A DNA stretch of 10,912 bases from an uncultured Collinsella sp. (GCA_959028445.1 CAUFRY010000052.1:1-10912), one strand, 5' to 3'. Shown: positions 1 through 5,820, counted from the stretch's first letter. Made by a program: numbers and translations. The notes: generated by a model from the sequence alone, not told the origin.

Positions 1-616
1 CAGGGAGGCGGGGCTGTCCCTCCCGGAATCGTCCAAATAGGTGTTGCCAATCCACGGAGGGGAGCTCCTCCATCAGCCTCGGCCCTCCCATGCCGCGGAA
101 CCTCGACCTGAGCCCTTCCGGCGCGGTGGTGAGCAGCGACCTCGCGGTGTTGATCGCCGAGGTCCGCGCCTTCACCGCCCCGGAGCGCGCCGCGAGCATG
201 CAGCGCACCCCGTCGACCCACCCGTCCTGGCTCTTGGGGGTCCCGAGCCTTGAGCCGGACATCGCCGCGCGGGCGGCCCTCTCCGCGTCCGCCTCGTCGC
301 ACTTTCCCTGCCCCGGGCGCCTCCTCTGCATCCTCGCCGGGGAGAGCGCCTCGCGCACGGGCATCCCCAGCGACGCGAGGTGCCTGGTGAGGCCCGCCCC
401 GTAGGACGACGTCCCCTCCATCGCGACGCAGGCCGGCTCCCCGGCCGCGGCGATCGCCCCGGCGAGCGCCTCGTAGCCCGCCGCGTCGGCGGGGAACTGG
501 CGGGACAGGACCTTGCGGCCCCTCCAGTCCAGGACGCACAGCCAGTGCGAGTCGGCGTGGGTGTCGACCCCGCAGAAGACCGGCCCGCGGGCGCCGGGTG
601 TCGATTCGTTTTGCAT
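1..616 (-). CDS. IS110-family DEDD transposase, partial (C-terminus missing at window edge)
   Basis: This is the recombinase of an IS110-type element, a RuvC-like DEDD nuclease family that acts through a circular intermediate and, in studied members, a guide (bridge) RNA. Translating the minus strand from ATG at 616 gives 205 codons open to the window edge. Visible catalytic-type residues are D18 in CGVDTH, E67 in AMEGTSSYG, and D107 and D110 in KCDEADAE, which fits DEDD spacing. The segment around residues 138-165 (CMLAARSGAVKARTSAINTA) matches the conserved helical stretch after the RuvC fold. The start is supported by GGAG at 623-626, 6 nt upstream. The C-terminal Transposase_20-like half with its catalytic serine is not in view. 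The last residues, after about 186, read unlike the family, so a truncation near 45-60 is possible. The family call is firm; completeness is unknown. Confidence 0.85.
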   Translation of the reverse strand, partial: MQNESTPGARGPVFCGVDTHADSHWLCVLDWRGRKVLSRQFPADAAGYEALAGAIAAAGEPACVAMEGTSSYGAGLTRHLASLGMPVREALSPARMQRRRPGQGKCDEADAERAARAAMSGSRLGTPKSQDGWVDGVRCMLAARSGAVKARTSAINTARSLLTTAPEGLRSRFRGMGGPRLMEELPSVDWQHLFGRFREGQPRLP

Positions 617-840
617 GTCTCGCTCCGTTCTTTCCGTGCTCGCCTGGACCGGGCAGACGGCACACTGACGGGGCGCGATAGAATGCGGTTGTTCGGGTCC
701 GCGGTATCGCTCCATGCTCCTATTAGGTCATGCGGCGGTCTCGGCTCGCCGCGGCCCGCGCGGGACATGTCAGGAAACGAGGGCAGCCCTGTGGGCGCCA
801 GCGGAATGTGGGGTCACCGCGCGGTCCGCATCTGATGGTG
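617..840 (-). ncRNA. Candidate IS110 non-coding end / bridge RNA region
   Basis: Studied IS110-group elements carry a non-coding end directly upstream of the recombinase that is transcribed as a structured bridge RNA with target- and donor-pairing internal loops. Here about 220 nt of GC-rich, apparently non-coding sequence sits in that position. It contains hairpins visible by eye. At 675-710, GCGATA and TATCGC close an internal loop (GAAT opposite GG) below a second stem GCGG/CCGC with a 10-nt loop. At 732-752 there is a 6-bp stem GCGGCG/CGCCGC. At 749-763, CCGCG/CGCGG overlaps and would compete with it. A stem with an internal loop is suggestive, but transcription, exact ends and guide pairing are not shown. 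The call rests mainly on position. Confidence 0.3.
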
Positions 841-1010
841 TCGACGTCAATGGTATACGGGTGCATCATCGACGTCTTCAATACAGAAAATATCAGTGCG
901 GAATGTTCCGGAGAGAAACCCCGTCCCGCCCCCGGATTCCCTGCGTTTACGGCCTTGAGGTCGGCGAGGGCGGAGATCGTGGCTGATGGGGATACGTGTC
1001 CCGGTCGCTG

Positions 1011-1031
1011 TTTCGCGGCTTTGCCGCGAAA
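1011..1031. repeat. Perfect 9-bp inverted repeat
   Basis: TTTCGCGGC at 1011-1019 and GCCGCGAAA at 1023-1031 form a perfect 9-bp stem with a 3-nt TTT loop. There is no U-run on the 3' side in either orientation. It could be a REP-like palindrome, a protein-binding site or part of an untranslated RNA; the sequence does not decide. Confidence 0.6.
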
Positions 1032-1050
1032 GGCGTGTCACTTTGGGATG

Positions 1051-1088
1051 GGTGGGGAGCGTGGTTGTTGCGGCAACTGATCCCCACC
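1051..1088. repeat. 8-bp inverted repeat with nested stem
   Basis: GGTGGGGA at 1051-1058 pairs perfectly with TCCCCACC at 1081-1088. Inside, GTTG (1067-1070) can pair with CAAC (1074-1077) around a CGG loop. It ends about 20 nt before the proposed -35 of the riboflavin operon, so it could be an operator or the end of an upstream transcript. It lacks the U-run of a classical terminator. Confidence 0.5.
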
Positions 1089-1108
1089 ATAAATTACCCT
1101 CGGCATAC

Positions 1109-1136
1109 TTGCGCGAACGATTGCTCGTGCTACACT
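1109..1136 (+). promoter_or_regulatory. Likely sigma-70-type promoter of the ribU operon
   Basis: TTGCGC (1109-1114) and TACACT (1131-1136) are separated by 16 bp and resemble -35 and -10 boxes. The predicted start near 1143 falls just before the 5' strand of the FMN riboswitch, as expected for a riboswitch leader. Confidence 0.5.
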
Positions 1137-1145
1137 TGCAATTGC

Positions 1146-1328
1146 TGTTTCAGGGCGGGGTGGAATTCCCCACTGGCGGTAAATCGGGCGGTGCCAAAGG
1201 GGCGCCGTGGAGCAGGCGAGGTGCCTGCGACTGAGCCGATGAGTCCGCGACCCGAGCGTGTGTTGGTTCGCATGCCGGCTGAACTGGTGAGATCCCAGTA
1301 CCAACGGTTAGAGTCCGGATGAAAGAGG
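1146..1328 (+). promoter_or_regulatory. FMN riboswitch (RFN element)
   Basis: This is the FMN-sensing aptamer that normally shuts down riboflavin synthesis or uptake genes when FMN is plentiful. The conserved blocks occur in order: AGGGCGGGGTG...TTCCCC with CTGGCGGTAAAT (1152-1184), GAGTCCGCGACCCG (1241-1254), GAACTGGTGAGATCCCAGTA (1281-1300), and CCAACGGTTAGAGTCCGGATG (about 1301-1321) split over the 3' core. A variable-arm hairpin is clear at 1212-1228 (GCAGGC/GCCTGC). TTTCA (1148-1152) pairs with TGAAA (1320-1324) in closing stem P1. Only 11 nt separate P1 from the ribU start, leaving no room for a terminator. Control is therefore probably translational, with the GAGG/AGGTGA ribosome-binding region (1325-1335) next to P1; that mechanism is inferred. 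Confidence 0.95.
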
Positions 1329-1339
1329 CAGGTGATCTT

Positions 1340-1930
1340 ATGTCTGAACAGTCGCAGCATATCCATTTTGAGAACACGAATAGGTGGAGCACCAAACAGC
1401 TCGTTACCATGGCGCTGATGTGCGCCTTGGGTGCCCTGTTTATGTATGTGCAGCTGCCCATCCTTCCCTCGGCGCCGTTTTTGACGTATGACCCGTCGCT
1501 GGTGCCGGCGATGGTGTGCGGGTTTGCGTATGGCCCTGGTGCCGGCACAGCTGTTGCCGCCATGGCGATCGTTATCCATGCACTCACCACGGGTGACTGG
1601 GTCGGCGCGCTTATGAACCTGGTTGCCACGCTGGGCTACATTCTGCCCGCGGCTATCGTGTACCAGAAGATGCATACCTATAAGGGTGCCGTGATTGGCC
1701 TAGTGTTCGGTGTCATTGCCGCTACGGCGCTGTCTATGGTCGCTAACCTTACCATTGGCGTATGGTTCTGGTATGGCTCGGTCGATGTGATCGCCCCGCT
1801 CATGATTCCTGCCGTGCTGCCGTTCAACCTCATCAAGACCGTGCTCAACTCGGTGTTGACGTTGGTGGTGTATAAAGCAGTTTCCAACCTCATCACGCCT
1901 AAAAAGGACCAGGTCAAAGGGCGCGCATGA
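1340..1930 (+). CDS. ribU: Riboflavin ECF transporter S component RibU
   Basis: RibU is the membrane substrate-binding subunit that captures riboflavin for an energy-coupling-factor (ECF) transporter. The 196-residue product has the usual S-component length and about six hydrophobic segments. After a short polar N-terminus, STKQLVTMALMCALGALFMY begins the first helix, and PSAPFLTYDPSLVPAMVCGF is the typical RibU segment with the conserved D-x-S-x-x-P pattern. The C-terminus is a basic cytoplasmic tail. An in-frame ATG at 1319 exists but lies inside the 3' strand of the riboswitch with no ribosome site. ATG 1340 is preceded by GAGG and AGGTGA and is preferred. The upstream FMN riboswitch makes riboflavin the likely substrate. 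The stop overlaps the ecfA start (ATGA), indicating translational coupling. Confidence 0.93.
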   Translation: MSEQSQHIHFENTNRWSTKQLVTMALMCALGALFMYVQLPILPSAPFLTYDPSLVPAMVCGFAYGPGAGTAVAAMAIVIHALTTGDWVGALMNLVATLGYILPAAIVYQKMHTYKGAVIGLVFGVIAATALSMVANLTIGVWFWYGSVDVIAPLMIPAVLPFNLIKTVLNSVLTLVVYKAVSNLITPKKDQVKGRA

Positions 1931-3831
1931 TTGAGTGTCGGGGCGTTTCCTTTAGCTATGACGGTGCCGTGTCGGCACTCGATGGTGTCGATCTGAGCAT
2001 CGAGGACGGGGAGTTTTTCTGCATCCTCGGTGGCAATGGGTCGGGCAAGTCGACGTTTGCCAAGCATCTGAATGCGTTGTTGCAACCCGATGCGGGCACG
2101 GTACGCATCAACGGCATGGATGCGTCCGACCCCGAGCTGGTTTACGACATTCGTTCGACCGCGGGCATGGTATTCCAGAATCCCGACGACCAGCTGGTGG
2201 CAACGCTTGTCGAAGATGACGTTGCGTTCGGTCCCGAAAACCTTGGCGTGCCATCGGCGCAAATTGCGCAGCGCGTACGCGAGGCGCTGAAGGGCGTGGG
2301 CCTGGTGGGCTTTGAGCGCCATGAGACCCACGCGCTTTCGGGCGGACAAAAGCAGCGCGTGGCGCTTGCCGGCGTGCTCGCCATGGAACCGCGCGTGCTC
2401 ATTTTGGACGAGGCGTCCTCGATGCTCGATCCGCGCGGACGCAAGGGCCTTATGAAGGCCTGTCATGCGCTCCACGATCGCGGCATGACTATCGTGATGA
2501 TTACGCACTTTATGGAAGAGGCCGCCGAGGCCGATCGTGTCGCGGTGTTTCGGGCGGGGCGCGTTGCCATGCTCGGTACGCCCGAGGAAATCTTGACGCG
2601 GGCGGACGAACTTGCGCAGCTCAACTTGGATATGCCGGCGTCGTGCTGTCTAGGTAGGGCACTTCGTGCGAAGGGCGTGTCCGTTTGCGCGCAGGTGCGT
2701 GAGGCGGATATGGTCGCCGAGATTGCGCAGGCTTATGCCGAGCGGAGTGGGGCAGGCACCGCGGGGCAGTCTTCCGCATCCCAGTTGGAAATCGCTGACG
2801 GCACTGTTCCGGTAGACAACGAGGGCAACGCGTCGGAGCCCGTCATAGAGCTATCCCATGTTTCGTACAGTTATTCGCTCAGTCCGCGCGAGCGCCGCCG
2901 CTGGCATAAGCGCTCGGCCACTGCGGGCAAATCGAGCAAACAGGCTCTCTGGGGAAACGACCCCAGCAGTCCGTGGGCGCTGCGCGATGTATCGCTGACG
3001 GTGCGTCGCGGCGAGTTCCTGGGGCTAGCAGGCCATACCGGCTCGGGTAAATCGACTCTGGTCCAGCATCTCAACGGGCTGATCCGTCCGCAGGAGGGAA
3101 GCATTTGCGCGCTGGGGCTCGACCTATCAAACAAGAAAGACGCCGCTGCGGTTAAGGCCAAGGTCGGCGTGGTGTTTCAGTATCCTGAGCGTCAGCTGTT
3201 TGCCGAAACCGTGGCGCAGGACGTGGCGTTTGGTCCGCACAACCTTGGCTTGCCGCAAGATGAAGTCGACCGTCGTGTCGAGTCATCGCTCTCGCGCGTG
3301 GGCCTCGATCTTTCCACGGTCGGCGACAAGAGCCCCTTTGAGCTTTCGGGCGGCCAGCAGCGTCGCGTGGCGTTTGCCGGCGTGCTCGCCATGGAACCTG
3401 AGGTGCTGGTGCTCGACGAGCCCATGGCGGGCCTCGATCCGGCTGCCCGCAGGGATTTCCTGGAGCTCATTGGCCGTTTACATGACGAAGGCCTGACCGT
3501 TGTCATGGTTTCGCACAGCATGGATGACCTGGCAAATTGTTGTGACCGTATCGTTGTGATGAACGAGGGCGCGGTGTTTGCCGAGGGAACGCCCACGCAG
3601 GTTTTTGCGCATGCGGATGAGCTTAAATCAATCGGCTTGGGTGTTCCCGCCGCCCAGCGCATGGCACTGGTGCTCGCGAAGGCAGGCGTGCCGCTGCGCT
3701 TTGACGGCCTCTATACGGTTGAGTCGCTGGCAGACGAGTTGGTGGACCTGCTAATCGGTCGCTCGGGCGGTCCTTCTAACGTCGCGGACATTGCTAAATC
3801 CAAGACGGTCGCGCGAGAGGAGGGCTGCTAA
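1927..3831 (+). CDS. ecfA: Fused ECF transporter ATPase (EcfA1-EcfA2 in one chain)
   Basis: This cytoplasmic ATP-hydrolysing subunit carries both nucleotide-binding domains in one 634-residue chain, where many Firmicutes use two separate proteins. NBD1 (about 1-235) has Walker A GGNGSGKST (35-43), Q84, signature LSGGQ (137-141), Walker B ending in D161-E162, and switch H194. NBD2 (about 305-575) has Walker A GHTGSGKST (369-377), Q418 in FQYPERQLF, LSGGQ (473-477), D497-E498 and H530. Both therefore look catalytically competent. MLDP in NBD1 versus FQYPERQLF in NBD2 suggests A1-type then A2-type order. The linker (about 236-304) is acidic and low in structure. A basic insertion (about 318-348) interrupts the start of NBD2 between HVSYSYS and ALRDVSL, longer than usual for the family. 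The ATG overlaps the ribU stop by 4 nt; AAGGG precedes it. Confidence 0.93.
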   Translation: MIECRGVSFSYDGAVSALDGVDLSIEDGEFFCILGGNGSGKSTFAKHLNALLQPDAGTVRINGMDASDPELVYDIRSTAGMVFQNPDDQLVATLVEDDVAFGPENLGVPSAQIAQRVREALKGVGLVGFERHETHALSGGQKQRVALAGVLAMEPRVLILDEASSMLDPRGRKGLMKACHALHDRGMTIVMITHFMEEAAEADRVAVFRAGRVAMLGTPEEILTRADELAQLNLDMPASCCLGRALRAKGVSVCAQVREADMVAEIAQAYAERSGAGTAGQSSASQLEIADGTVPVDNEGNASEPVIELSHVSYSYSLSPRERRRWHKRSATAGKSSKQALWGNDPSSPWALRDVSLTVRRGEFLGLAGHTGSGKSTLVQHLNGLIRPQEGSICALGLDLSNKKDAAAVKAKVGVVFQYPERQLFAETVAQDVAFGPHNLGLPQDEVDRRVESSLSRVGLDLSTVGDKSPFELSGGQQRRVAFAGVLAMEPEVLVLDEPMAGLDPAARRDFLELIGRLHDEGLTVVMVSHSMDDLANCCDRIVVMNEGAVFAEGTPTQVFAHADELKSIGLGVPAAQRMALVLAKAGVPLRFDGLYTVESLADELVDLLIGRSGGPSNVADIAKSKTVAREEGC

Positions 3832-4631
3832 TGGAGGCGTTTTCGTTTGGCAGCTACTATCCCGGCGATAGTGCGATCCACCGCCTAGACCCGCGAACTA
3901 AGTTGCTCTTGGGCTTTGTGTTTCTGATCACGACGCTCACAGTCAGCAGCTTCCGCGGACTGGCCCCGGTCGCAATCTTCGTTGTCCTGATCTATGCCGT
4001 GTCCCGGGTGCCGTTGCGCCGGGTCCTATCATCGATGGCACCATTGCTGGCGATTGTCGTGGTGGTCGCAGTGCTCAACCTGTTTTCCGACCAGAGCGGG
4101 CGCATCCTGTGGCAGCTCTGCTTTCTGCAGATAAGCGAGGGCTCGCTGCGTTCTGCCGCCTTTATGGCGTGCCGCCTGACCCTGATGATGGCCGGCATGA
4201 GCGCCATTACGCTCACCACGCCCACGCTCGACCTCACCGCGGGCTTTGAGCGTCTGCTCGCACCGTTTGCGCGTGTGGGACTTCCTGCGCACGAGCTCGG
4301 CATGATCATGGGTATCGCGCTGCGCTTTATGCCGCAGTTTGCCACCGAGATGAAGCAGACGGCCGATGCGCAGGCGAGCCGCGGTGCGCGCATGACGGGC
4401 GGTCCGCTCGGCGGCGTGCGTATGCTCGGCAGTGTGGCGATTCCGCTGTTCACGGGCGTGTTCCGTCATGCCGAGACGCTTTCGGCCGCCATGGATGCCC
4501 GTTGCTATCATGGCGAGCAGGGCCGCACACGTTTGCATGCGCTTGCATTTGGCCGCAGCGATGCGTTGGCGGCGGTGGTGACGGCGTTGCTGCTCATCTG
4601 CGTCATCGTCATCAATCTTCAACTTGTTTAG
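3831..4631 (+). CDS. ecfT: ECF transporter transmembrane component EcfT
   Basis: EcfT is the membrane scaffold that couples ATP hydrolysis in EcfA to movement of the S component. The product is 266 residues, the normal size. The family opening FGSYYPGDSAIHRLDPRTKL (residues 5-24) is clear, followed by hydrophobic segments around 25-57, 69-85, 110-130 and a C-terminal one at 244-265. The two coupling-helix motifs that dock onto the ATPases are visible as A182-S-R-G185 and A223-R-C225; the second has Cys where Gly is usual. The start ATG shares its A with the ecfA stop (TAATG), and AGGAGGG (3818-3824) is a strong ribosome site. It forms a transporter with RibU and EcfA, and may also serve other S components elsewhere. 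Confidence 0.93.
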   Translation: MEAFSFGSYYPGDSAIHRLDPRTKLLLGFVFLITTLTVSSFRGLAPVAIFVVLIYAVSRVPLRRVLSSMAPLLAIVVVVAVLNLFSDQSGRILWQLCFLQISEGSLRSAAFMACRLTLMMAGMSAITLTTPTLDLTAGFERLLAPFARVGLPAHELGMIMGIALRFMPQFATEMKQTADAQASRGARMTGGPLGGVRMLGSVAIPLFTGVFRHAETLSAAMDARCYHGEQGRTRLHALAFGRSDALAAVVTALLLICVIVINLQLV

Positions 4632-4661
4632 GCGCGATTCGAGCGCAAGAAAGGGGTCCCT

Positions 4662-5108
4662 ATGACCGACAACGACCGCACGGCTCAGCTTGAGCGCGCC
4701 TGTTCGTATCTCAGGCGCATTCCGGCGTGGTATCTGGCCACGACCGATGTGGCCGACGGGTATCAGCCTCGCGTGAGGCCGTTTTCATTTGCCATGGTCG
4801 ATGACGGTAAGCTGTGGTTTTGCACATCGCGCGACAAGGATGTGTGGGCGGAGCTGAGTGCGAATCCCAAGTTTGAACTCTCGGGCTGGAAGCCGGGGGA
4901 GTGCTGGATCGTGTTGACCGGCGAGGCCGCACTTGAGGACGACGCAGTTGCGAGCGACAAGGTGCGTCAAGCGGGTTTTAAGCACATGGTGGGCATCGGC
5001 GAGGAACACGAGAGCGCCAACGACGGCCGCCTTGCGTTCTTCTCGGTCCGCAACATCGCTGCGCGGTTCTGCGATATCGACGGCAGCGAGGAGCGCCTGG
5101 AGCTCTAG
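4662..5108 (+). CDS. Pyridoxamine 5'-phosphate oxidase-like split-barrel flavoprotein, copy 1
   Basis: This small cytosolic protein of 148 residues belongs to the PNPOx-like FMN-binding split-barrel family. Key stretches are PAWYLATT (21-28), PRVRPFSFAMVDDGKLWFCT (36-55) and KDVWAEL (59-65), the usual beta-barrel and flavin-contact segments of the short members, followed by GECWIVLTGEA and LAFFSVRN. Family members bind FMN, F420 or haem, and the true substrate cannot be read from sequence; it is not necessarily a vitamin B6 enzyme. It begins 30 nt after ecfT with AAAGGGG upstream, so it is probably in the same FMN-responsive operon, which favours FMN as the cofactor. It is a clear paralogue of the next gene, with about 45-50% identity in a hand alignment. 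Confidence 0.85.
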   Translation: MTDNDRTAQLERACSYLRRIPAWYLATTDVADGYQPRVRPFSFAMVDDGKLWFCTSRDKDVWAELSANPKFELSGWKPGECWIVLTGEAALEDDAVASDKVRQAGFKHMVGIGEEHESANDGRLAFFSVRNIAARFCDIDGSEERLEL

Positions 5109-5152
5109 CTCACACAAACCAGGCTCCCAAACTAGCTAGTACAGGAGGAAAC

Positions 5153-5563
5153 GTGGACGGATTGAATACGGTTTTGGAGTATTTGACGTCGGTGCCGGCG
5201 TGGTATCTGGCGACAAGCGTGGACGGGCAGCCACATGTGCGTCCGTTCTCGTTTGCACAGATTCAGGACGGCAAGCTGTGGTTTGTGACGGCGCGCACCA
5301 AAGATGTGTGGCAAGAGCTTCTGCAAAACCAGCGCTTTGAGGCCACGAGTTGGTGGCCGGGCCATGGTTGGTTGATCCTGCGCGGGCGTGCGGGGCTGGA
5401 AGACCGGGCTTCGAGTGAAATGCGCGAGGCCGGTTGGAAGCATCTTGAGCGCCTGGGCGAGCACTATGAGGGGCCTAACGACCCCACGCTCGTCTTCTTT
5501 AGCGTCGAGGATCCCGAGGCTTTTATCTGCAATCACGACGAATGGGTGCCGGTCGAGCTCTAG
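5153..5563 (+). CDS. Pyridoxamine 5'-phosphate oxidase-like split-barrel flavoprotein, copy 2
   Basis: This is the 136-residue second member of a tandem pair, sharing PAWYLAT (15-21), VRPFSFA (29-35), DGKLWF (39-44), KDVW (50-53), a W-W-P-G turn, GLED (81-84) and FFSVED (115-120) with copy 1. Copy 1 is longer in the VADGYQ loop. The start is GTG at 5153: AGGAGG (5143-5148) lies just upstream, no in-frame ATG exists near it, and the next TTG would cut into the first helix. The 44-nt gap after copy 1 and the same strand suggest co-transcription. Duplication followed by divergence is inferred. Expected role: FMN-dependent oxidoreductase or flavin-binding protein; substrate unknown. A large hairpin follows at 5601. 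Confidence 0.83.
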   Translation: MDGLNTVLEYLTSVPAWYLATSVDGQPHVRPFSFAQIQDGKLWFVTARTKDVWQELLQNQRFEATSWWPGHGWLILRGRAGLEDRASSEMREAGWKHLERLGEHYEGPNDPTLVFFSVEDPEAFICNHDEWVPVEL

Positions 5564-5600
5564 CCAGCTGGCTCATCCTAACAACTTGGTTTTCGCATGG

Positions 5601-5660
5601 GCGGGCCCCGTATTGCCCGGCGCCGTTAGGAGCGCCGGTCAATACGGGGCCCGCTCAATT
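5601..5660 (+). terminator. Very long hairpin at end of ribU operon (probable terminator)
   Basis: GCGGGCCCCGTATTG (5601-5615) pairs perfectly with CAATACGGGGCCCGC (5640-5654). After a single C/T mismatch, CCGGCGC (5617-5623) pairs with GCGCCGG (5632-5638) around an 8-nt loop. That is 22 paired bases. The following TCAATTTG is only weakly T-rich, so the call as an intrinsic terminator rests on position between two operons. A mobile palindromic repeat is an alternative. Confidence 0.6.
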
Positions 5661-5697
5661 TGTCAATTCCTTCAAGCGAATGTGTCGGGAATGTTTC

Positions 5698-5735
5698 AAT
5701 GCATGAATATGCAAGCCATTTACGTGTTCATGCAT
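5698..5735 (+). promoter_or_regulatory. ARG-box-like operator pair (probable ArgR sites)
   Basis: AATGCATGAATATGCAAG at 5698-5715 contains a palindrome, TGCAT-GAAT-ATGCA (5700-5713), resembling ArgR boxes. A weaker partner with TTCATGCAT (5727-5735) has its centre 22 bp away, close to the roughly two-turn spacing of paired ARG boxes bound by hexameric ArgR. Their position upstream of argC supports arginine repression. No argR gene is in the window. Confidence 0.55.
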
Positions 5736-5748
5736 CTTTTGGTGCTAA
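5719..5748 (+). promoter_or_regulatory. Possible argC promoter
   Basis: TTTACG (5719-5724) and TGCTAA (5743-5748), 18 bp apart, could be -35 and -10 boxes, with the second ARG-box-like site covering the -35 and spacer, a repressing position. Both boxes are poor matches. An alternative is TTGGTG (5738-5743) with a -10 near 5761-5768. The choice between them is uncertain. Confidence 0.3.
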
Positions 5749-5803
5749 AGTTTCAACCCACTTCATAACGACCACTGCGAAATGCGCATCGGTGCATAAA
5801 TCG

Positions 5804-5818
5804 CAGACAAGGAGTCTG
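5804..5818 (+). promoter_or_regulatory. argC ribosome-binding site in a hairpin loop
   Basis: CAGAC (5804-5808) and GTCTG (5814-5818) are perfect inverted repeats around AAGGA (5809-5813), the ribosome-binding core 6 nt before the argC ATG. The site would be displayed in, or constrained by, a 5-bp stem. A functional role is speculative. Confidence 0.4.
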
Positions 5819-5820
5819 AT

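Larger units (their letters stand above)
1..840 (-). mobile_element. IS110-family insertion sequence, partial (5' part of element)
   Basis: A minus-strand DEDD transposase (1-616) and the GC-rich non-coding sequence upstream of it (617 to about 840) together look like the transposase-start half of an IS110-family element. The other half lies outside the window or has been lost. The right limit is approximate: it is placed where the very GC-rich sequence gives way to less GC-rich sequence with runs such as the one around 880-893. IS110 elements usually lack clear terminal inverted repeats and target duplications, so the end cannot be fixed by eye. Whether the element is intact beyond position 1 cannot be judged here. 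Confidence 0.65.
841..1108. other. Non-coding stretch between IS110 remnant and ribU promoter
   Basis: I see no credible gene here; the short open frames on both strands have arginine- and proline-rich compositions typical of chance frames in GC-rich DNA. It holds two copies of TCGACGTC (841-848 and 869-876), a near-perfect palindrome GGGATACGTGTCCC (989-1002), and the two strong hairpins listed separately at 1011-1031 and 1051-1088. No T-run follows any of these on either strand, so none is a clear intrinsic terminator. Confidence 0.6.

Noticed and set aside
172..768. 198-residue minus-strand open frame overlapping the transposase
   Set aside because: It is out of frame with the transposase and its composition is Arg/Pro/Ser/Gly-rich with no recognisable motif; the other frame (start 616) carries the DEDD motifs.
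996..1322. + strand frames running through 986-1322
   Set aside because: They overlap the FMN riboswitch and have no coding-like composition or convincing ribosome site.
1319..1339. Upstream ATG for ribU
   Set aside because: It lies in the conserved 3' strand of the riboswitch with no ribosome site; ATG 1340 fits better.
1678..2508. 276-residue minus-strand frame opposite ribU/ecfA
   Set aside because: Antisense shadow; it spans the ribU-ecfA junction, whose coding sense is certain from ABC motifs.
5132..5139. CTAGCTAG palindrome between the two flavoprotein genes
   Set aside because: Short self-complementary sequence of a kind expected by chance; no flanking symmetry.
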